A stretch of 64,000 nucleotides of DNA, taken from Idiomarina loihiensis (GTDB lineage: Bacteria > Pseudomonadota > Gammaproteobacteria > Enterobacterales > Alteromonadaceae). The stretch is taken from the NCBI RefSeq assembly GCF_024584785.1, contig NZ_CP074112.1:1612001-1676000 (forward strand), read 5' to 3'. Shown here piece by piece: positions 35,445 through 44,724 of this stretch (its first letter is position 1; each line of letters begins with the position of its first letter). A program made the translations under genes and the position numbers. Under the pieces are notes generated by a model. It was not told the origin of the DNA, ran no database searches, and was given only the letters and a program-made list of their open reading frames with translations.

Positions 35445-37004
35445 TTACCGTCCATCAGGTTTAGTTAAGTCAAGGTGTTCGTTGTAAACAGAGGCTTCAA
35501 CATTAAAGTAGCCCAGGATCGTATGCGAAAAATTATCATGACTGATAGTAGCGCCCGTTTCGTGTTTACTTACATTAAATGTGTCGGATGGCCATACTAT
35601 CCAGGGTATGTGACGTTGTTCTTCTGGAGCTATCCAGTTAGGCAAGCCATGCAGATAGATACCGTTATTCCCTAGTGATTCACCATGGTCAGATACATAC
35701 ATCATACTGCTGTCCAGTTCAGTATGGCTTTTCAATAACTTTATGACCTGACTTACAAGTTGGTCGGTGACGAGCAAACTGTTGTCATAAGCATTAGTAA
35801 TTTCATCCACAGAACAATTCGACAGCTCTTGACTTTTGCATTCGGGTAAAAACCGTTTCATTTCGTTAGGCGACCGTTCGTAATAGGCAGGCCCATGACT
35901 TCCCATTTGATGAAGCACAATAATTGAGTCCTGATGCAAATTGCTTAACCAAGATTTGAGTTGTTCGAGCATATCTACATCATAGCATTCCAACTCCCCA
36001 CATCGGGACTCACTCATTTTGACGGTTTTAATTCGATTACAGACATCTTTGCAGCCAGAGTTATTTTCTATCCATGTTGCATTAATACCGGCAGTTTCTA
36101 AAACATCTAATACATTACTCGAGTTTCTAGCAACATCCGAGTAATTATCAGCTGTTAAAAAACTGAACATGCACGGCACTGAAATAGCAGTTGCCGTTCC
36201 ACACGATGTAGCGCTTTTATAGCTGAATATTGGCTCTGATGTCATGAGCGCATTCAGTGAAGGCGTTGTCAGCCGAGCATAGTTATTGATTGAAAAATGG
36301 TCCGCTCGCGCTGTCTCACCCAAAACGATTACCATGACTCTCGGTTTTTCAGACGTACTTACCTGAAAGGCATCTTGCCCTAATCTTATAAATTGAGTTG
36401 GGGTCTCTAATTTTCGTTTCAAAGCCGAGACGGTTGCTGATATGACGTTGAAAGGAGCGACTCTGTACTTCACATCTCGATGGTTGCGAAATAAAGAAGC
36501 GAAGTCGTCATAACTGGTGTAAGCGATACCGACCGCTAATACTGAAAAGCAAGTCGCCGCTGCAATGCCTTGTTTTATTTTTGTTGCCGTACTGGAAGGG
36601 GGGAGTTTTATATACGCCAGCAATAACGAAGGGATAACACCAAGTGTTATGAAGGTTTCAAAAAAACTCCCAGAGAGTTGGTCGCGAGCCTCAGCCGTAT
36701 CGGTCTCAATTGCATTAATTATCATATCTGCATCAATGATAATGCCATATTCCGACATGTAAAAAAGTGCAGGAGCAGCAAGAACAAACAACAATATTGC
36801 GAATGGCTTGAAAGCATTAACGCATCGGCTGATGGCGAGCGCAACAGTATAGAAAAAAGCAATGAACACCACCAGTTTGACTTGCGTGAACCCATGAACC
36901 CCGTATTCACTCAACGCACTCATAAGAGGACCCGAGTATGCAAGAGCAAGCCAAGCCGCAACGAGTATTAATAGAGCTGGAAAATTAAGCGTCAGTCGCT
37001 GCAT
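35445..37004 (-). CDS. eptA: EptA-like lipid A phosphoethanolamine transferase
   Basis: A 519-residue membrane enzyme with five N-terminal helices (within about 1-165) and a periplasmic alkaline-phosphatase-fold domain. The catalytic motif GETARADHFSINNY carries the nucleophilic Thr (about residue 231), and SDHGESLGNNGIYLHG supplies metal ligands. The ATG at 37004 is used because AGGTGAG lies eight bases upstream; a GTG at 37013 is also open. It transfers phosphoethanolamine from phosphatidylethanolamine to lipid A, lowering negative charge and giving polymyxin resistance. Paired cysteines in the catalytic domain match EptA/MCR enzymes. It overlaps pap2 by 20 bases. It is a chromosomal EptA-type gene by context, but MCR-type enzymes share all these motifs. 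Confidence 0.92.
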   Translation of the reverse strand: MQRLTLNFPALLILVAAWLALAYSGPLMSALSEYGVHGFTQVKLVVFIAFFYTVALAISRCVNAFKPFAILLFVLAAPALFYMSEYGIIIDADMIINAIETDTAEARDQLSGSFFETFITLGVIPSLLLAYIKLPPSSTATKIKQGIAAATCFSVLAVGIAYTSYDDFASLFRNHRDVKYRVAPFNVISATVSALKRKLETPTQFIRLGQDAFQVSTSEKPRVMVIVLGETARADHFSINNYARLTTPSLNALMTSEPIFSYKSATSCGTATAISVPCMFSFLTADNYSDVARNSSNVLDVLETAGINATWIENNSGCKDVCNRIKTVKMSESRCGELECYDVDMLEQLKSWLSNLHQDSIIVLHQMGSHGPAYYERSPNEMKRFLPECKSQELSNCSVDEITNAYDNSLLVTDQLVSQVIKLLKSHTELDSSMMYVSDHGESLGNNGIYLHGLPNWIAPEEQRHIPWIVWPSDTFNVSKHETGATISHDNFSHTILGYFNVEASVYNEHLDLTKPDGR

Positions 37005-37680
37005 ATTGCTCACCTATATGAAAGATAAATAAAGAAACGCTCCAACAGATGAATGCTGTTGTTATGTCATCAATAAAGAAGTGTGCGCCCCGGAGCTGTT
37101 GAACACCTCCAAGTACAAAGCCGGAAGAAAGTGACAGAGTCAGCGAAGCTCTCGCAAGAAAAGGTCTGCTTTTACGCCAGAAAAAGTACAGAGCAATCCA
37201 GGCAAAGCCAATACTTGAATGTCCCGAAGGGAAGCACCGACCCGACCCAAAATGAGTGTCGTTGAACGACCATAAGCTGATATATGGTTTGGCTCCTCCG
37301 TATAATTGCAAATCCCAAGGACAGTCCATACCAAGCATAGCCTTAAGGTAATTCACTAAACCAAAAGACAACAAAACCGATAAGAGTAACAATACATACC
37401 GGCGCCGCTTGCTGTCCCTTTTGGTTGGTAAGAACTGAGCCACGGTTAGGAATAGGACAAACACTACAAATGCGAGATTAAGCTTCCGTATACCGTCATG
37501 AAGAATCGTTTCAGTGATAAAATGGTGCCGTAAAGACCACTGTCCCCCTTCGAGCTGGTATAAAGTATTGGCGACCCAAAACTTAAGCTCTAAAAATTCT
37601 ACGACCAGTAATAAAGCCACAAAAACCACCAAAACACGTGTCCAACGCCTCCAAACCGTCATGGACTCTAAAGCGGCCAT
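36985..37680 (-). CDS. PAP2-family lipid phosphatase
   Basis: A 231-residue membrane phosphatase of the PAP2 superfamily with about six helices. Visible catalytic motifs are CFPSGHSSIGFAW (motif 2) and LRGAHFFIDDI (motif 3, with His and Asp). The motif 1 segment KAMLGMDCPWDL keeps the Lys but reads Cys-Pro where Arg-Pro is usual. The start is uncertain: ATG at 37680 lies inside dgkA, ATG at 37662 comes six bases after the dgkA stop. Such proteins dephosphorylate phosphatidate, undecaprenyl pyrophosphate or lipid A. A pap2 gene also accompanies mcr-1, so a partner role to eptA is plausible. Confidence 0.88.
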   Translation of the reverse strand: MAALESMTVWRRWTRVLVVFVALLLVVEFLELKFWVANTLYQLEGGQWSLRHHFITETILHDGIRKLNLAFVVFVLFLTVAQFLPTKRDSKRRRYVLLLLSVLLSFGLVNYLKAMLGMDCPWDLQLYGGAKPYISLWSFNDTHFGSGRCFPSGHSSIGFAWIALYFFWRKSRPFLARASLTLSLSSGFVLGGVQQLRGAHFFIDDITTAFICWSVSLFIFHIGEQYAATDA

Positions 37681-38030
37681 AACACAGCTACCCAAACGAC
37701 GATGAACTGACTGATAGCAATGAATACTGCAGCGGAGGCGATGTCTTTTGCTCGACCGCTGAGCTCGTGAAAGTCGGGGCCAATGCGGTCGACAACCGCT
37801 TCAATGGCGGAGTTCAGTAGCTCTGTAATAAGTAAACCAAGCAATGACATAAGCAGTAGCAACCGCTCTGAAAGCTCAAGCTCTGCTATCACTAAAACTG
37901 GCAGCAACACCAACAATAAAAGTACCTCTTGTCGAAAGGCCGCTTCAAAACGCCACGCCGCTCTAAGCCCTTTCATGGAATACTGCGTTGCGTCGATTAT
38001 TCGGGCTACGCCAGTTTTCCCCGGTTTCAT
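37668..38030 (-). CDS. dgkA: DgkA, diacylglycerol kinase
   Basis: A 120-residue integral membrane kinase with three helices. The start ATG at 38030 has AGGTGA a few bases upstream; the longer frame from 38060 adds ten residues. The amphipathic N-terminus reads RIIDATQYSMKGLRAAWRFEAAFRQE, and the catalytic motif ELLNSAIEAVVDRIG is intact. DgkA phosphorylates diacylglycerol, the by-product when EptA takes phosphoethanolamine from phosphatidylethanolamine, so its place as first gene of the eptA operon is metabolically sensible. mcr-3 is likewise followed by dgkA. Its promoter at 38059-38091 carries the PmrA-like box. Confidence 0.95.
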   Translation of the reverse strand: MKPGKTGVARIIDATQYSMKGLRAAWRFEAAFRQEVLLLLVLLPVLVIAELELSERLLLLMSLLGLLITELLNSAIEAVVDRIGPDFHELSGRAKDIASAAVFIAISQFIVVWVAVLWPL

Positions 38031-38058
38031 AGTCACCTCATTAGGAATGAAAAATTGC

Positions 38059-38107
38059 ATAGTAAGCAGTCAATATTAAGTTCAGCTTAAGGTTTGTTTT
38101 TTAGTAT
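38059..38107. promoter_or_regulatory. Divergent promoter with central PmrA-like box
   Basis: ATTAAG-N5-CTTAAG occupies 38075-38091; read on the minus strand it is CTTAAG-N5-CTTAAT, a full match to the YTTAAK PmrA half-site pattern. Exactly ten bases beyond it on the minus strand is TACTAT (38064-38059). Exactly ten bases beyond it on the plus strand is TAGTAT (38102-38107). Both are good -10 hexamers and neither has a normal -35, as at activator-dependent OmpR-family promoters. Predicted leaders are about 22 nt to dgkA and 27 nt to the gene at 38141. Confidence 0.75.
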
Positions 38108-38140
38108 TGCGTTCATTATCAGAACTGAGTTGGGCTACTA

Positions 38141-40132
38141 ATGAGCAATACACCTTTACTAAGAGAACTGAAGCCGTCGCTATTCCAATACCGGACGCTT
38201 ATAGCGGGCTTTTCGCTGGGCTTAATTATACTAAGTATTAGTCGCTTACTATTATTTATATGGCAGTTTGATCGCGTAACTGAGGCAGGAAACCTCAGTT
38301 ACCTGATGTTGATGGGCCTCAGAGCAGACATCGTTCAAATGGGTTATCTAACATTACCTCTATTGCTATTCGCGCCATTATTTTTAAATCGTTGGGGTGC
38401 AAGAGCTTGGCAAAAAGTTCAAAGCATTTGGTTGATTATTGCTATCACCTATATCACGTTTATGGAGATCTCAACGCCTGCTTTTGTTATGCAATACGAT
38501 TTACGGCCTAACCGTCTGTTTATTGAGTATTTAGAGTACCCCAAGGAAGTGCTAAGTACCCTTTGGGGAGGATTTAAAATCTGGTTACTTTTGACCGTGG
38601 GAGTGTTAAGTATTTGCCTGTACGGACTAATTAAGCTTGCTAAGCGACTAAACCAGGCAACTTATGGTCATAATCAATACACTGGCAGGGCGCTTATTGC
38701 TTGGCCGCTTTTGATGGTGCTTGCTTTTGCCGGCGTGCGTTCAACCTTAGCACATCGTCCTGCGAACCCCGCATTTTTTGCCGTTACATCGGATGCTTTG
38801 GTGAATAGTTTAGTTATCAGTTCGGCCTATTCGCTAGAGTACGCAATTTACAGTATGCGGCACGAGGAAAATGCCTCACGAATCTATGGAGATGCCAGCT
38901 TAGAGGAAATTCTTAACACAGTTCGAGCCCAGCCACACCTGGCAGACAAGGCATTTCCATCTGAGGAATACCCCACAGTGCACTTTAATAAAGCCTCCCG
39001 GAGCTTCGACAAACCCAAAAATATCGTCGTTATTTTGGAGGAAAGCTTAGGCGCGACTTTTGTTGAAGATCTCGGTGGTATCAATGTCACGCCAAACCTA
39101 CAGCAACTTAGGAAGGAAGGGTGGTGGTTTCAGCAGCTTTACGCAACAGGCACTCGGTCAGTTCGTGGTATTGAGGCGGTTATTTCCAGCTTCTTACCCA
39201 CTCCGGGAAGGAGTACAGTGAAACTATCATTGTCTCAGCAAGATTTTTATACCGCTGCTGATCTGTTGTCGCGGGAGGGATATTTCACTGAATTTCTTTA
39301 TGGTGGTGAAACCCACTTTGATAACATGGGGAGCTTTTTCGCAAGTAACGGTTTCCAGTCTATTCTTGGACAGAGTGACATTGATAACCCCAAGTTTGTC
39401 GGTAGCTGGGGAGCGAGCGATGAGGACCTGTTTGACACCGCTGATAAAAGGTTTGAGAAACTAGCTAAAAAGAATACGCCCTTTTTTAGCTTGGTATTTA
39501 CTTCGTCAAACCACGAACCCTTCGAGTTTCCGGACGATGAAGTCGAGCTCTATTCTACGCCCAAAAACACGGTAGAAAACGCTGTCAAATACGCTGACTT
39601 TGCGCTGGGTAAGTTTATCGACAAAGCAAAGACGAGTAATTACTGGGAAGATACGATTTTTTTGATTGTTGCTGATCACGATACGCGCGTCTATGGAAAC
39701 GAATTAGTTCCCATCCAAAAGTTCCGCATCCCAGGACTCATTCTGGGAGGCTCTATTCAACCCAAAGAGATTAATGAAATTACCAGTCAGATCGACTTAA
39801 TGCCCACGGTTATATCGCTTGCAGGTATATCTGCCTGGACGCCTGCGATAGGTCAGGATATTTCTAATGACACCGTGCCACCAGCTAATCGTGCGATGAT
39901 GCAATTTGGTAATAACTACGCATGGATGACACCTCAAGGGGTGGCGATTTTAACTCCTGGAGAGGATAGAACCGGTCGCTATAACTTTGATGAGCGCAAA
40001 TTTGTGACTGACCAAAATATCAATCAGAGGTTGCGTACTGAGGCACTAGCGCATGCATTATTGCCTTCTTGGCTATATCAACACCGAGCATATTTTGTCC
40101 CAGAGCGTTTAACTGAGCCTTCAAACGAATAG
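38141..40132 (+). CDS. LTA-synthase-like sulfatase/phosphotransferase
   Basis: A 663-residue membrane enzyme: five N-terminal helices (within about 1-215), then a periplasmic alkaline-phosphatase-superfamily domain (about 285-600). The metal-binding VVILEESLGATF and the nucleophile segment TGTRSVRGIEA (Thr338) are intact, with VADHDTRVYG carrying further ligands. It belongs to the MdoB/LTA-synthase-like group that transfers phosphoglycerol or related groups from phospholipids to envelope glycans. The gammaproteobacterial acceptor is not known to me. It is transcribed divergently from dgkA-eptA across a shared PmrA-like box, suggesting a joint cell-surface modification programme. Confidence 0.85.
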   Translation: MSNTPLLRELKPSLFQYRTLIAGFSLGLIILSISRLLLFIWQFDRVTEAGNLSYLMLMGLRADIVQMGYLTLPLLLFAPLFLNRWGARAWQKVQSIWLIIAITYITFMEISTPAFVMQYDLRPNRLFIEYLEYPKEVLSTLWGGFKIWLLLTVGVLSICLYGLIKLAKRLNQATYGHNQYTGRALIAWPLLMVLAFAGVRSTLAHRPANPAFFAVTSDALVNSLVISSAYSLEYAIYSMRHEENASRIYGDASLEEILNTVRAQPHLADKAFPSEEYPTVHFNKASRSFDKPKNIVVILEESLGATFVEDLGGINVTPNLQQLRKEGWWFQQLYATGTRSVRGIEAVISSFLPTPGRSTVKLSLSQQDFYTAADLLSREGYFTEFLYGGETHFDNMGSFFASNGFQSILGQSDIDNPKFVGSWGASDEDLFDTADKRFEKLAKKNTPFFSLVFTSSNHEPFEFPDDEVELYSTPKNTVENAVKYADFALGKFIDKAKTSNYWEDTIFLIVADHDTRVYGNELVPIQKFRIPGLILGGSIQPKEINEITSQIDLMPTVISLAGISAWTPAIGQDISNDTVPPANRAMMQFGNNYAWMTPQGVAILTPGEDRTGRYNFDERKFVTDQNINQRLRTEALAHALLPSWLYQHRAYFVPERLTEPSNE

Positions 40133-40639
40133 ACCTTAGTTAGAAGTTAGATTAAAGGCTTTAAATTGAGCAATTGTGGGGCTGCTACTTGGGCTTTAGT
40201 TGGTCCGCTTATCGCTCAAACCAGCCCTAAACCGCTCAAAATTTAAACTACAATGAATATTCCAATTCTGCAAACCAAAAAGAGGAAACGATGATGGCTG
40301 TTAAACATTCACCTCCAAGCGGCAACCCCATTCTTCATCAATAGCAAAAAGGCGGAAAACGGGTTGCGGCATAGATACGAAGGTAAACCCTTCGCATTGG
40401 TCGAATACGCACGACAAGATCACCGGCGATAAAAACGGCTGTAAAAACTAGCGTTACTTGAAAAAATGGTGGTCCGCGCATGCGACTACCGCATACCCTC
40501 TCTCTACTCAAATACCCCATTCAAAGCTCCCAAATCGCCATCACCTTGTGATATTCTTTTGAGCACACAACAGCAAACATTCCAAGCCAACCAAGCGACA
40601 AAAATTGACGCTTATTTAATGGACTAAAACAGGGAAAGA
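40133..40639. other. 507-nt gap before the restriction-modification operon
   Basis: No supported gene. A 17-codon frame at 40291-40344 begins with ATGATG after a good GAGGAAA Shine-Dalgarno sequence but stops quickly (MMAVKHSPPSGNPILHQ), so it may be a leader peptide or a truncated gene. A reverse frame at 40338-40520 has no family features. The DNA is more A/T-rich than the flanks. A promoter for hsdM must lie within it, but I could not single one out. Confidence 0.4.
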
Positions 40640-42217
40640 ATGATGACAAGTACCCAACAGCGCGCCCTACTCCAACGCCAAATTTGGCAGATTGCCAACG
40701 ACGTTCGTGGCTCAGTAGACGGCTGGGATTTTAAGCAGTATGTACTCGGTACCTTGTTCTATCGCTTTATCAGCGAAAACTTCGCTAGCTACATTGAAGC
40801 CGGTGACGAAAGCATTAACTATGCATCGCTTGATGATTCGGTGATTACTGACGACATCAAAGACGATGCCATTAAAACCAAAGGCTATTTCATTTACCCA
40901 AGCCAGTTATTCGTTAACATCGCCAAAACCGCGAACAACAACGAGAGCCTGAACACCGACCTTGCCCGCATCTTTGGTGAAATTGAAAATTCAGCCAACG
41001 GCTATGCATCGGAAGATGACATTAAAGGCTTGTTCGCAGATTTCGACACCACCAGCAACCGTTTGGGTAATACCGTCAAAGACAAAAACCTACGTTTAGC
41101 GGCGGTATTAAAGGGTGTAGCCGGGTTAGACTTCGGCAACTTCGAAGACAACCAAATCGACCTTTTCGGCGACGCTTACGAGTTTCTTATTTCAAACTAT
41201 GCAGCGAATGCCGGGAAATCAGGTGGCGAGTTCTTCACCCCGCAACATGTATCGAAGCTCATTGCGTTGCTGGCTATACATGGGCAAACCAGCATCAATA
41301 AAATTTATGACCCGGCAGCAGGTTCGGGTTCTCTGCTAATGCAAGCAAGAAAGCATATCGACGTTCATCGTATTGAAGACGGTTACTTCGGGCAGGAAAT
41401 TAACCACACTACTTACAACCTTGCGCGTATGAATATGTTCCTGCACAACATCAACTACGACAAGTTCAATATCCAGTTAGGGAATACGCTTACGAATCCA
41501 CATTTTTTGGATGACAAGCCGTTTGATGCCATTGTTTCTAACCCGCCGTACTCGGTGAAATGGATAGGCAGCGATGACCCCACCTTGATTAACGACGAGC
41601 GTTTTGCCCCAGCGGGTGTACTAGCCCCCAAGTCAAAAGCTGACTTTGCCTTTGTGTTGCACGCACTCAGTTACCTTTCAAGCAAAGGCCGTGCAGCCAT
41701 TGTTTGTTTCCCTGGTATTTTCTATCGCGGCGGTGCTGAGCAGAAAATCCGTAAGTACCTCGTGGATAACAACTACGTTGAAACCGTGATTTCGTTAGCG
41801 CCAAACTTGTTCTTCGGTACTACCATTGCCGTGAATATTTTGGTGCTCTCCAAGCATAAGCAAGATACTTCCGTGCAATTCATCGATGCCAGTGGTTTAT
41901 TCAAGAAAGAAACTAACAATAACACCCTTACGGATAACGACGACCCAAATGATCCGGGGCACATTCAACAGATAATGGCAGCATTCTCTAGCAAAGAGGA
42001 AATTCCGCACTTTTCTCGCTCTGTTCCATACGAAGAAGTTGCTAAAGACTACAATCTCTCCGTCAGTAGTTATGTTGAAGCCAAAGACAACCGCGAAGTT
42101 GTCGACATTACCGAACTCAACGCAGAGCTGAAAACCACCGTTGCCAAGGTTGACAAATTGCGTGCGGATATCGATGCGATTGTGGCGGAGATTGAGGGTG
42201 GAGAAGCAGAAGCATGA
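40640..42217 (+). CDS. hsdM: HsdM, type I restriction-modification methyltransferase subunit
   Basis: A 525-residue N6-adenine methyltransferase subunit, near the length of EcoR124I HsdM. An N-terminal helical domain (about 1-150) precedes the catalytic domain with [10 protein letters not shown] (SAM binding, about residue 224) and NPPYSVKW (catalytic NPPY, about residue 304). A coiled-coil tail ends the protein. Two ATG codons (40640 and 40643) follow AGGGAAAG. HsdM with HsdS methylates the recognition sequence and is needed for restriction with HsdR. It overlaps hsdS by four bases. Confidence 0.96.
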   Translation: MMTSTQQRALLQRQIWQIANDVRGSVDGWDFKQYVLGTLFYRFISENFASYIEAGDESINYASLDDSVITDDIKDDAIKTKGYFIYPSQLFVNIAKTANNNESLNTDLARIFGEIENSANGYASEDDIKGLFADFDTTSNRLGNTVKDKNLRLAAVLKGVAGLDFGNFEDNQIDLFGDAYEFLISNYAANAGKSGGEFFTPQHVSKLIALLAIHGQTSINKIYDPAAGSGSLLMQARKHIDVHRIEDGYFGQEINHTTYNLARMNMFLHNINYDKFNIQLGNTLTNPHFLDDKPFDAIVSNPPYSVKWIGSDDPTLINDERFAPAGVLAPKSKADFAFVLHALSYLSSKGRAAIVCFPGIFYRGGAEQKIRKYLVDNNYVETVISLAPNLFFGTTIAVNILVLSKHKQDTSVQFIDASGLFKKETNNNTLTDNDDPNDPGHIQQIMAAFSSKEEIPHFSRSVPYEEVAKDYNLSVSSYVEAKDNREVVDITELNAELKTTVAKVDKLRADIDAIVAEIEGGEAEA

Positions 42218-43470
42218 AGGGCTTAAGTTTTATAGATAAATTCTTCAATGAAACTCGTGTAGAGTGGAGAACCATCGAGCAAATAGCAATCAAAGTGTCA
42301 TCTGGAGGAACTCCGAAAACGGGCGTTGCTGAATATTATGGTGGCGACATTCCGTGGTTAAGAACACAGGAAGTAAATTTTGGTGAGATTTGGGACACAG
42401 GAGTAAAAATTACTGAATTAGGATTGAAAGCATCAAGTGCAAAATGGATTCCCGCAAACTGCGTGATTGTTGCAATGTATGGTGCAACTGTAGGCCGTGT
42501 TGGAATCAATAAAGTCCCAATGGCTACAAATCAAGCATGTGCAAATATTCAACTAGATGAGAGCATAGCTAACTTTCGTTACGTTTTTCATTTTTTGGCT
42601 AGCCAATACGAATTTATAAAAGCACTCGGTGCGGGATCTCAAACCAATATAAACGCCGCGATTGTAAAAAAGTTAAGGATCCCAATCCCATGCCCTGAAA
42701 ACCCAGAAAAGTCGCTGCAAATCCAAGCGGAAATCGTCCGAATTTTGGACGCATTTACCTCCCTTACCGCCGAGCTTACCGCCGAGCTTACCGCACGCAA
42801 AAAACAATACAACTACTACCGCGATAAATTGCTCAGCTTTGAAGGCGGCGAGGTGGAGTGGAAGCCTTTGGCGGATCTGGGTACATTCACATATGGGTAT
42901 GCGGCAAAAGCCCAAGACGCTGGAGATGCGCGGTTTGTTCGGATTACAGACATAAACACAGATGGTAAGTTGATTCCGAGCGATGTGAAGTATGTTGATA
43001 TTTCGGTTGAAAATGAAAAGTACCTTCTCAAAAAGAACGATTTATTGATGGCCCGTACAGGAGCTACTTACGGTAAAACAATGATTTACTCGGAAGGTTA
43101 CCCAGCAATATATGCAGGCTTCTTAATAAAATTGAATCTCAGTGAGGCTATTCATCCCAAGTACTACTGGCATTTCGCACAAAGCAGTTTTTTTTGGGAG
43201 CAAGCAAATAAATTAGTTTCTGGTGGAGGGCAACCTCAGTTTAACGCTAATGCGTTGAAACAAGTTAAAGTACCTATTCCATACCATGGTGATACAACTA
43301 AATCGCTAGATGCGCAATCAAGAGTTGTCGACCTACTGGATAAATTTGACTCGATTACTAGCTCCTTAACCGAAGGTCTCCCACGTGAAATCGAGCTGCG
43401 GCAAAAGCAGTACGAGTATTACCGTGATTTACTGCTAAGCTTTCCAAAGCCAGGTGAGCAGGAGGCTTGA
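42214..43470 (+). CDS. hsdS: HsdS, type I specificity subunit with TAEL spacer repeat
   Basis: A 418-residue specificity subunit with two target-recognition domains (about 15-180 and 215-375), each followed by a conserved helical spacer. The central spacer contains two Thr-Ala-Glu-Leu copies (residues 185-192) and then [17 protein letters not shown]. The distal spacer has the parallel ending [16 protein letters not shown]. This is the arrangement of type IC systems such as EcoR124I, where the number of TAEL copies sets the spacing of the bipartite target. The recognition sequence cannot be derived by eye. It overlaps hsdM by four bases. Confidence 0.95.
   Translation: MKGLSFIDKFFNETRVEWRTIEQIAIKVSSGGTPKTGVAEYYGGDIPWLRTQEVNFGEIWDTGVKITELGLKASSAKWIPANCVIVAMYGATVGRVGINKVPMATNQACANIQLDESIANFRYVFHFLASQYEFIKALGAGSQTNINAAIVKKLRIPIPCPENPEKSLQIQAEIVRILDAFTSLTAELTAELTARKKQYNYYRDKLLSFEGGEVEWKPLADLGTFTYGYAAKAQDAGDARFVRITDINTDGKLIPSDVKYVDISVENEKYLLKKNDLLMARTGATYGKTMIYSEGYPAIYAGFLIKLNLSEAIHPKYYWHFAQSSFFWEQANKLVSGGGQPQFNANALKQVKVPIPYHGDTTKSLDAQSRVVDLLDKFDSITSSLTEGLPREIELRQKQYEYYRDLLLSFPKPGEQEA
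42763..42794 (+). repeat. 12-bp in-frame tandem repeat encoding TAEL
   Basis: CTTACCGCCGAG occurs at 42763-42774 and 42775-42786, followed by a partial copy to 42794. Each full copy encodes Leu-Thr-Ala-Glu, read as TAEL repeats. A gain or loss of one 12-bp unit keeps the frame and changes the spacer by four residues. Confidence 0.95.
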
Positions 43471-43471
43471 T

Positions 43472-43696
43472 ATGTGTATGTCACAACGTAAAGTAACCCG
43501 ATTACACGTTGTTTACCGAGCGACTGAGACACCTCGGCTCAAAGAAATCCAGTTGCCAACCACAACTTATATGAATTTCTTAGGAGCTCAAATCGTTAAT
43601 CGATTGATTCATATTCAGCGAAGTATCTCAGACAACTACCGAGGATTCCTAGGTAGTTCAAAGTTTAACCCAAAAAGGAAAAGGAATTTCCGATGA
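43472..43696 (+). CDS. Small hypothetical protein between hsdS and rhuM
   Basis: A 74-residue frame (a second ATG at 43478 gives 72). An ideal AGGAGG lies six bases before the ATG, 2 nt after the hsdS stop, and the stop overlaps the rhuM ATG as ATGA. These junctions match the other couplings in this operon and argue for translation. The product is basic, ends in a Lys/Arg-rich tail (KRKRNFR), has no membrane segment and no family I recognise. The AGGAGG also encodes the last hsdS codons, so chance is possible. Confidence 0.5.
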   Translation: MCMSQRKVTRLHVVYRATETPRLKEIQLPTTTYMNFLGAQIVNRLIHIQRSISDNYRGFLGSSKFNPKRKRNFR

Positions 43697-44724
43697 CCAA
43701 TAAACTAAGTGTCAAAGACCAAACCTCTGAATTTCTGCTATACACCGCACCCGATGGCGACATTAAAGTTGAAGTGTTACTGAGCGATGAAACCATTTGG
43801 CTTACGCAAAAGCGCATGGCTGAGTTGTTTGGTGTCGGGGTTCCTGCAATATCGAAGCACCTTGAAAACATTTATGAATCAGGTGAGCTGCAGCGTGAGG
43901 CAACTATTTCCATTTTGGAAACAGTTCAACAAGAGGGAAGTCGAGAGGTTAAGCGCAAGCTTGAATACTACAACCTCGACGCCGTGATATCGGTCGGTTA
44001 CCGCGTTAACTCAACACAAGCCACGCAGTTTCGTATTTGGGCCACTCAACTGATCAAAGAATACATCATCAAGGGCTTTGCCATGGATGATGAGCGCCTG
44101 AAAAATGGTCAGTATTTTGGTAAAGATTACTTCAAAGAACTCCTCGAGCGCGTTCGTTCCATTCGCGCCAGTGAACGGCGCATTTATCAGCAAATAACCG
44201 ACATTTTTGCTGAGTGCAGTATCGACTACGACCCAAAATCAGAAACCACGCGCCAGTTCTACGCCCACGTGCAAGATAAATTCCACTATGCCATTACCGG
44301 GCATACGTCGGCAGAAATTATTAGCCTGAAAGCGGATGCAACTAAACCACTGATGGGCATGACAACCTACAAGAACGCCCCTAAAGGCCGCGTGCTTAAA
44401 TCAGATACGATTATCGCCAAAAACTACTTATCAGAAACCGAAATTAAACAACTAGAACGCACGGTGTCGTCGTTTTTTGATTACATTGAGGGCATTATTG
44501 AACGACGCAATACCTTTACCATGGAAGCCTTTGCCGCCAGTGTGGATAAGTTCTTAGCCTTTAACGAATACCAGATACTGGAAGGTTATGGCAGCGTGTC
44601 GCGCGCAATTGCTAAGCAGAAGGCCTACCAAGAATACGAACAGTTTAATAAGCAGCAGAAAATTGAGTCAGATTTTGACCGCGAAGTGAAAAAGCTGTTG
44701 CAGAAAAAGGAAACAAAGGAATGA
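43693..44724 (+). CDS. rhuM: RhuM-family protein embedded in the type I RM operon
   Basis: A 343-residue member of the virulence RhuM family. The N-terminal helix-turn-helix-like segment reads [25 protein letters not shown], followed by [16 protein letters not shown], a KilA/Bro-like DNA-binding signature. A long helical C-terminal half contains the RhuM core ([13 protein letters not shown]) and a Lys-rich end. The biochemical role of RhuM is not established; it is found in pathogenicity islands and inside type I RM operons. Here it is coupled on both sides (ATGA with the small ORF and with hsdR), so it is an integral operon member. Confidence 0.9.
   Translation: MTNKLSVKDQTSEFLLYTAPDGDIKVEVLLSDETIWLTQKRMAELFGVGVPAISKHLENIYESGELQREATISILETVQQEGSREVKRKLEYYNLDAVISVGYRVNSTQATQFRIWATQLIKEYIIKGFAMDDERLKNGQYFGKDYFKELLERVRSIRASERRIYQQITDIFAECSIDYDPKSETTRQFYAHVQDKFHYAITGHTSAEIISLKADATKPLMGMTTYKNAPKGRVLKSDTIIAKNYLSETEIKQLERTVSSFFDYIEGIIERRNTFTMEAFAASVDKFLAFNEYQILEGYGSVSRAIAKQKAYQEYEQFNKQQKIESDFDREVKKLLQKKETKE

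Noticed and set aside
40338-40520. 60-codon minus-strand ORF upstream of hsdM
   Set aside because: No recognisable motif, poor start context and position in a non-conserved gap; more likely chance.
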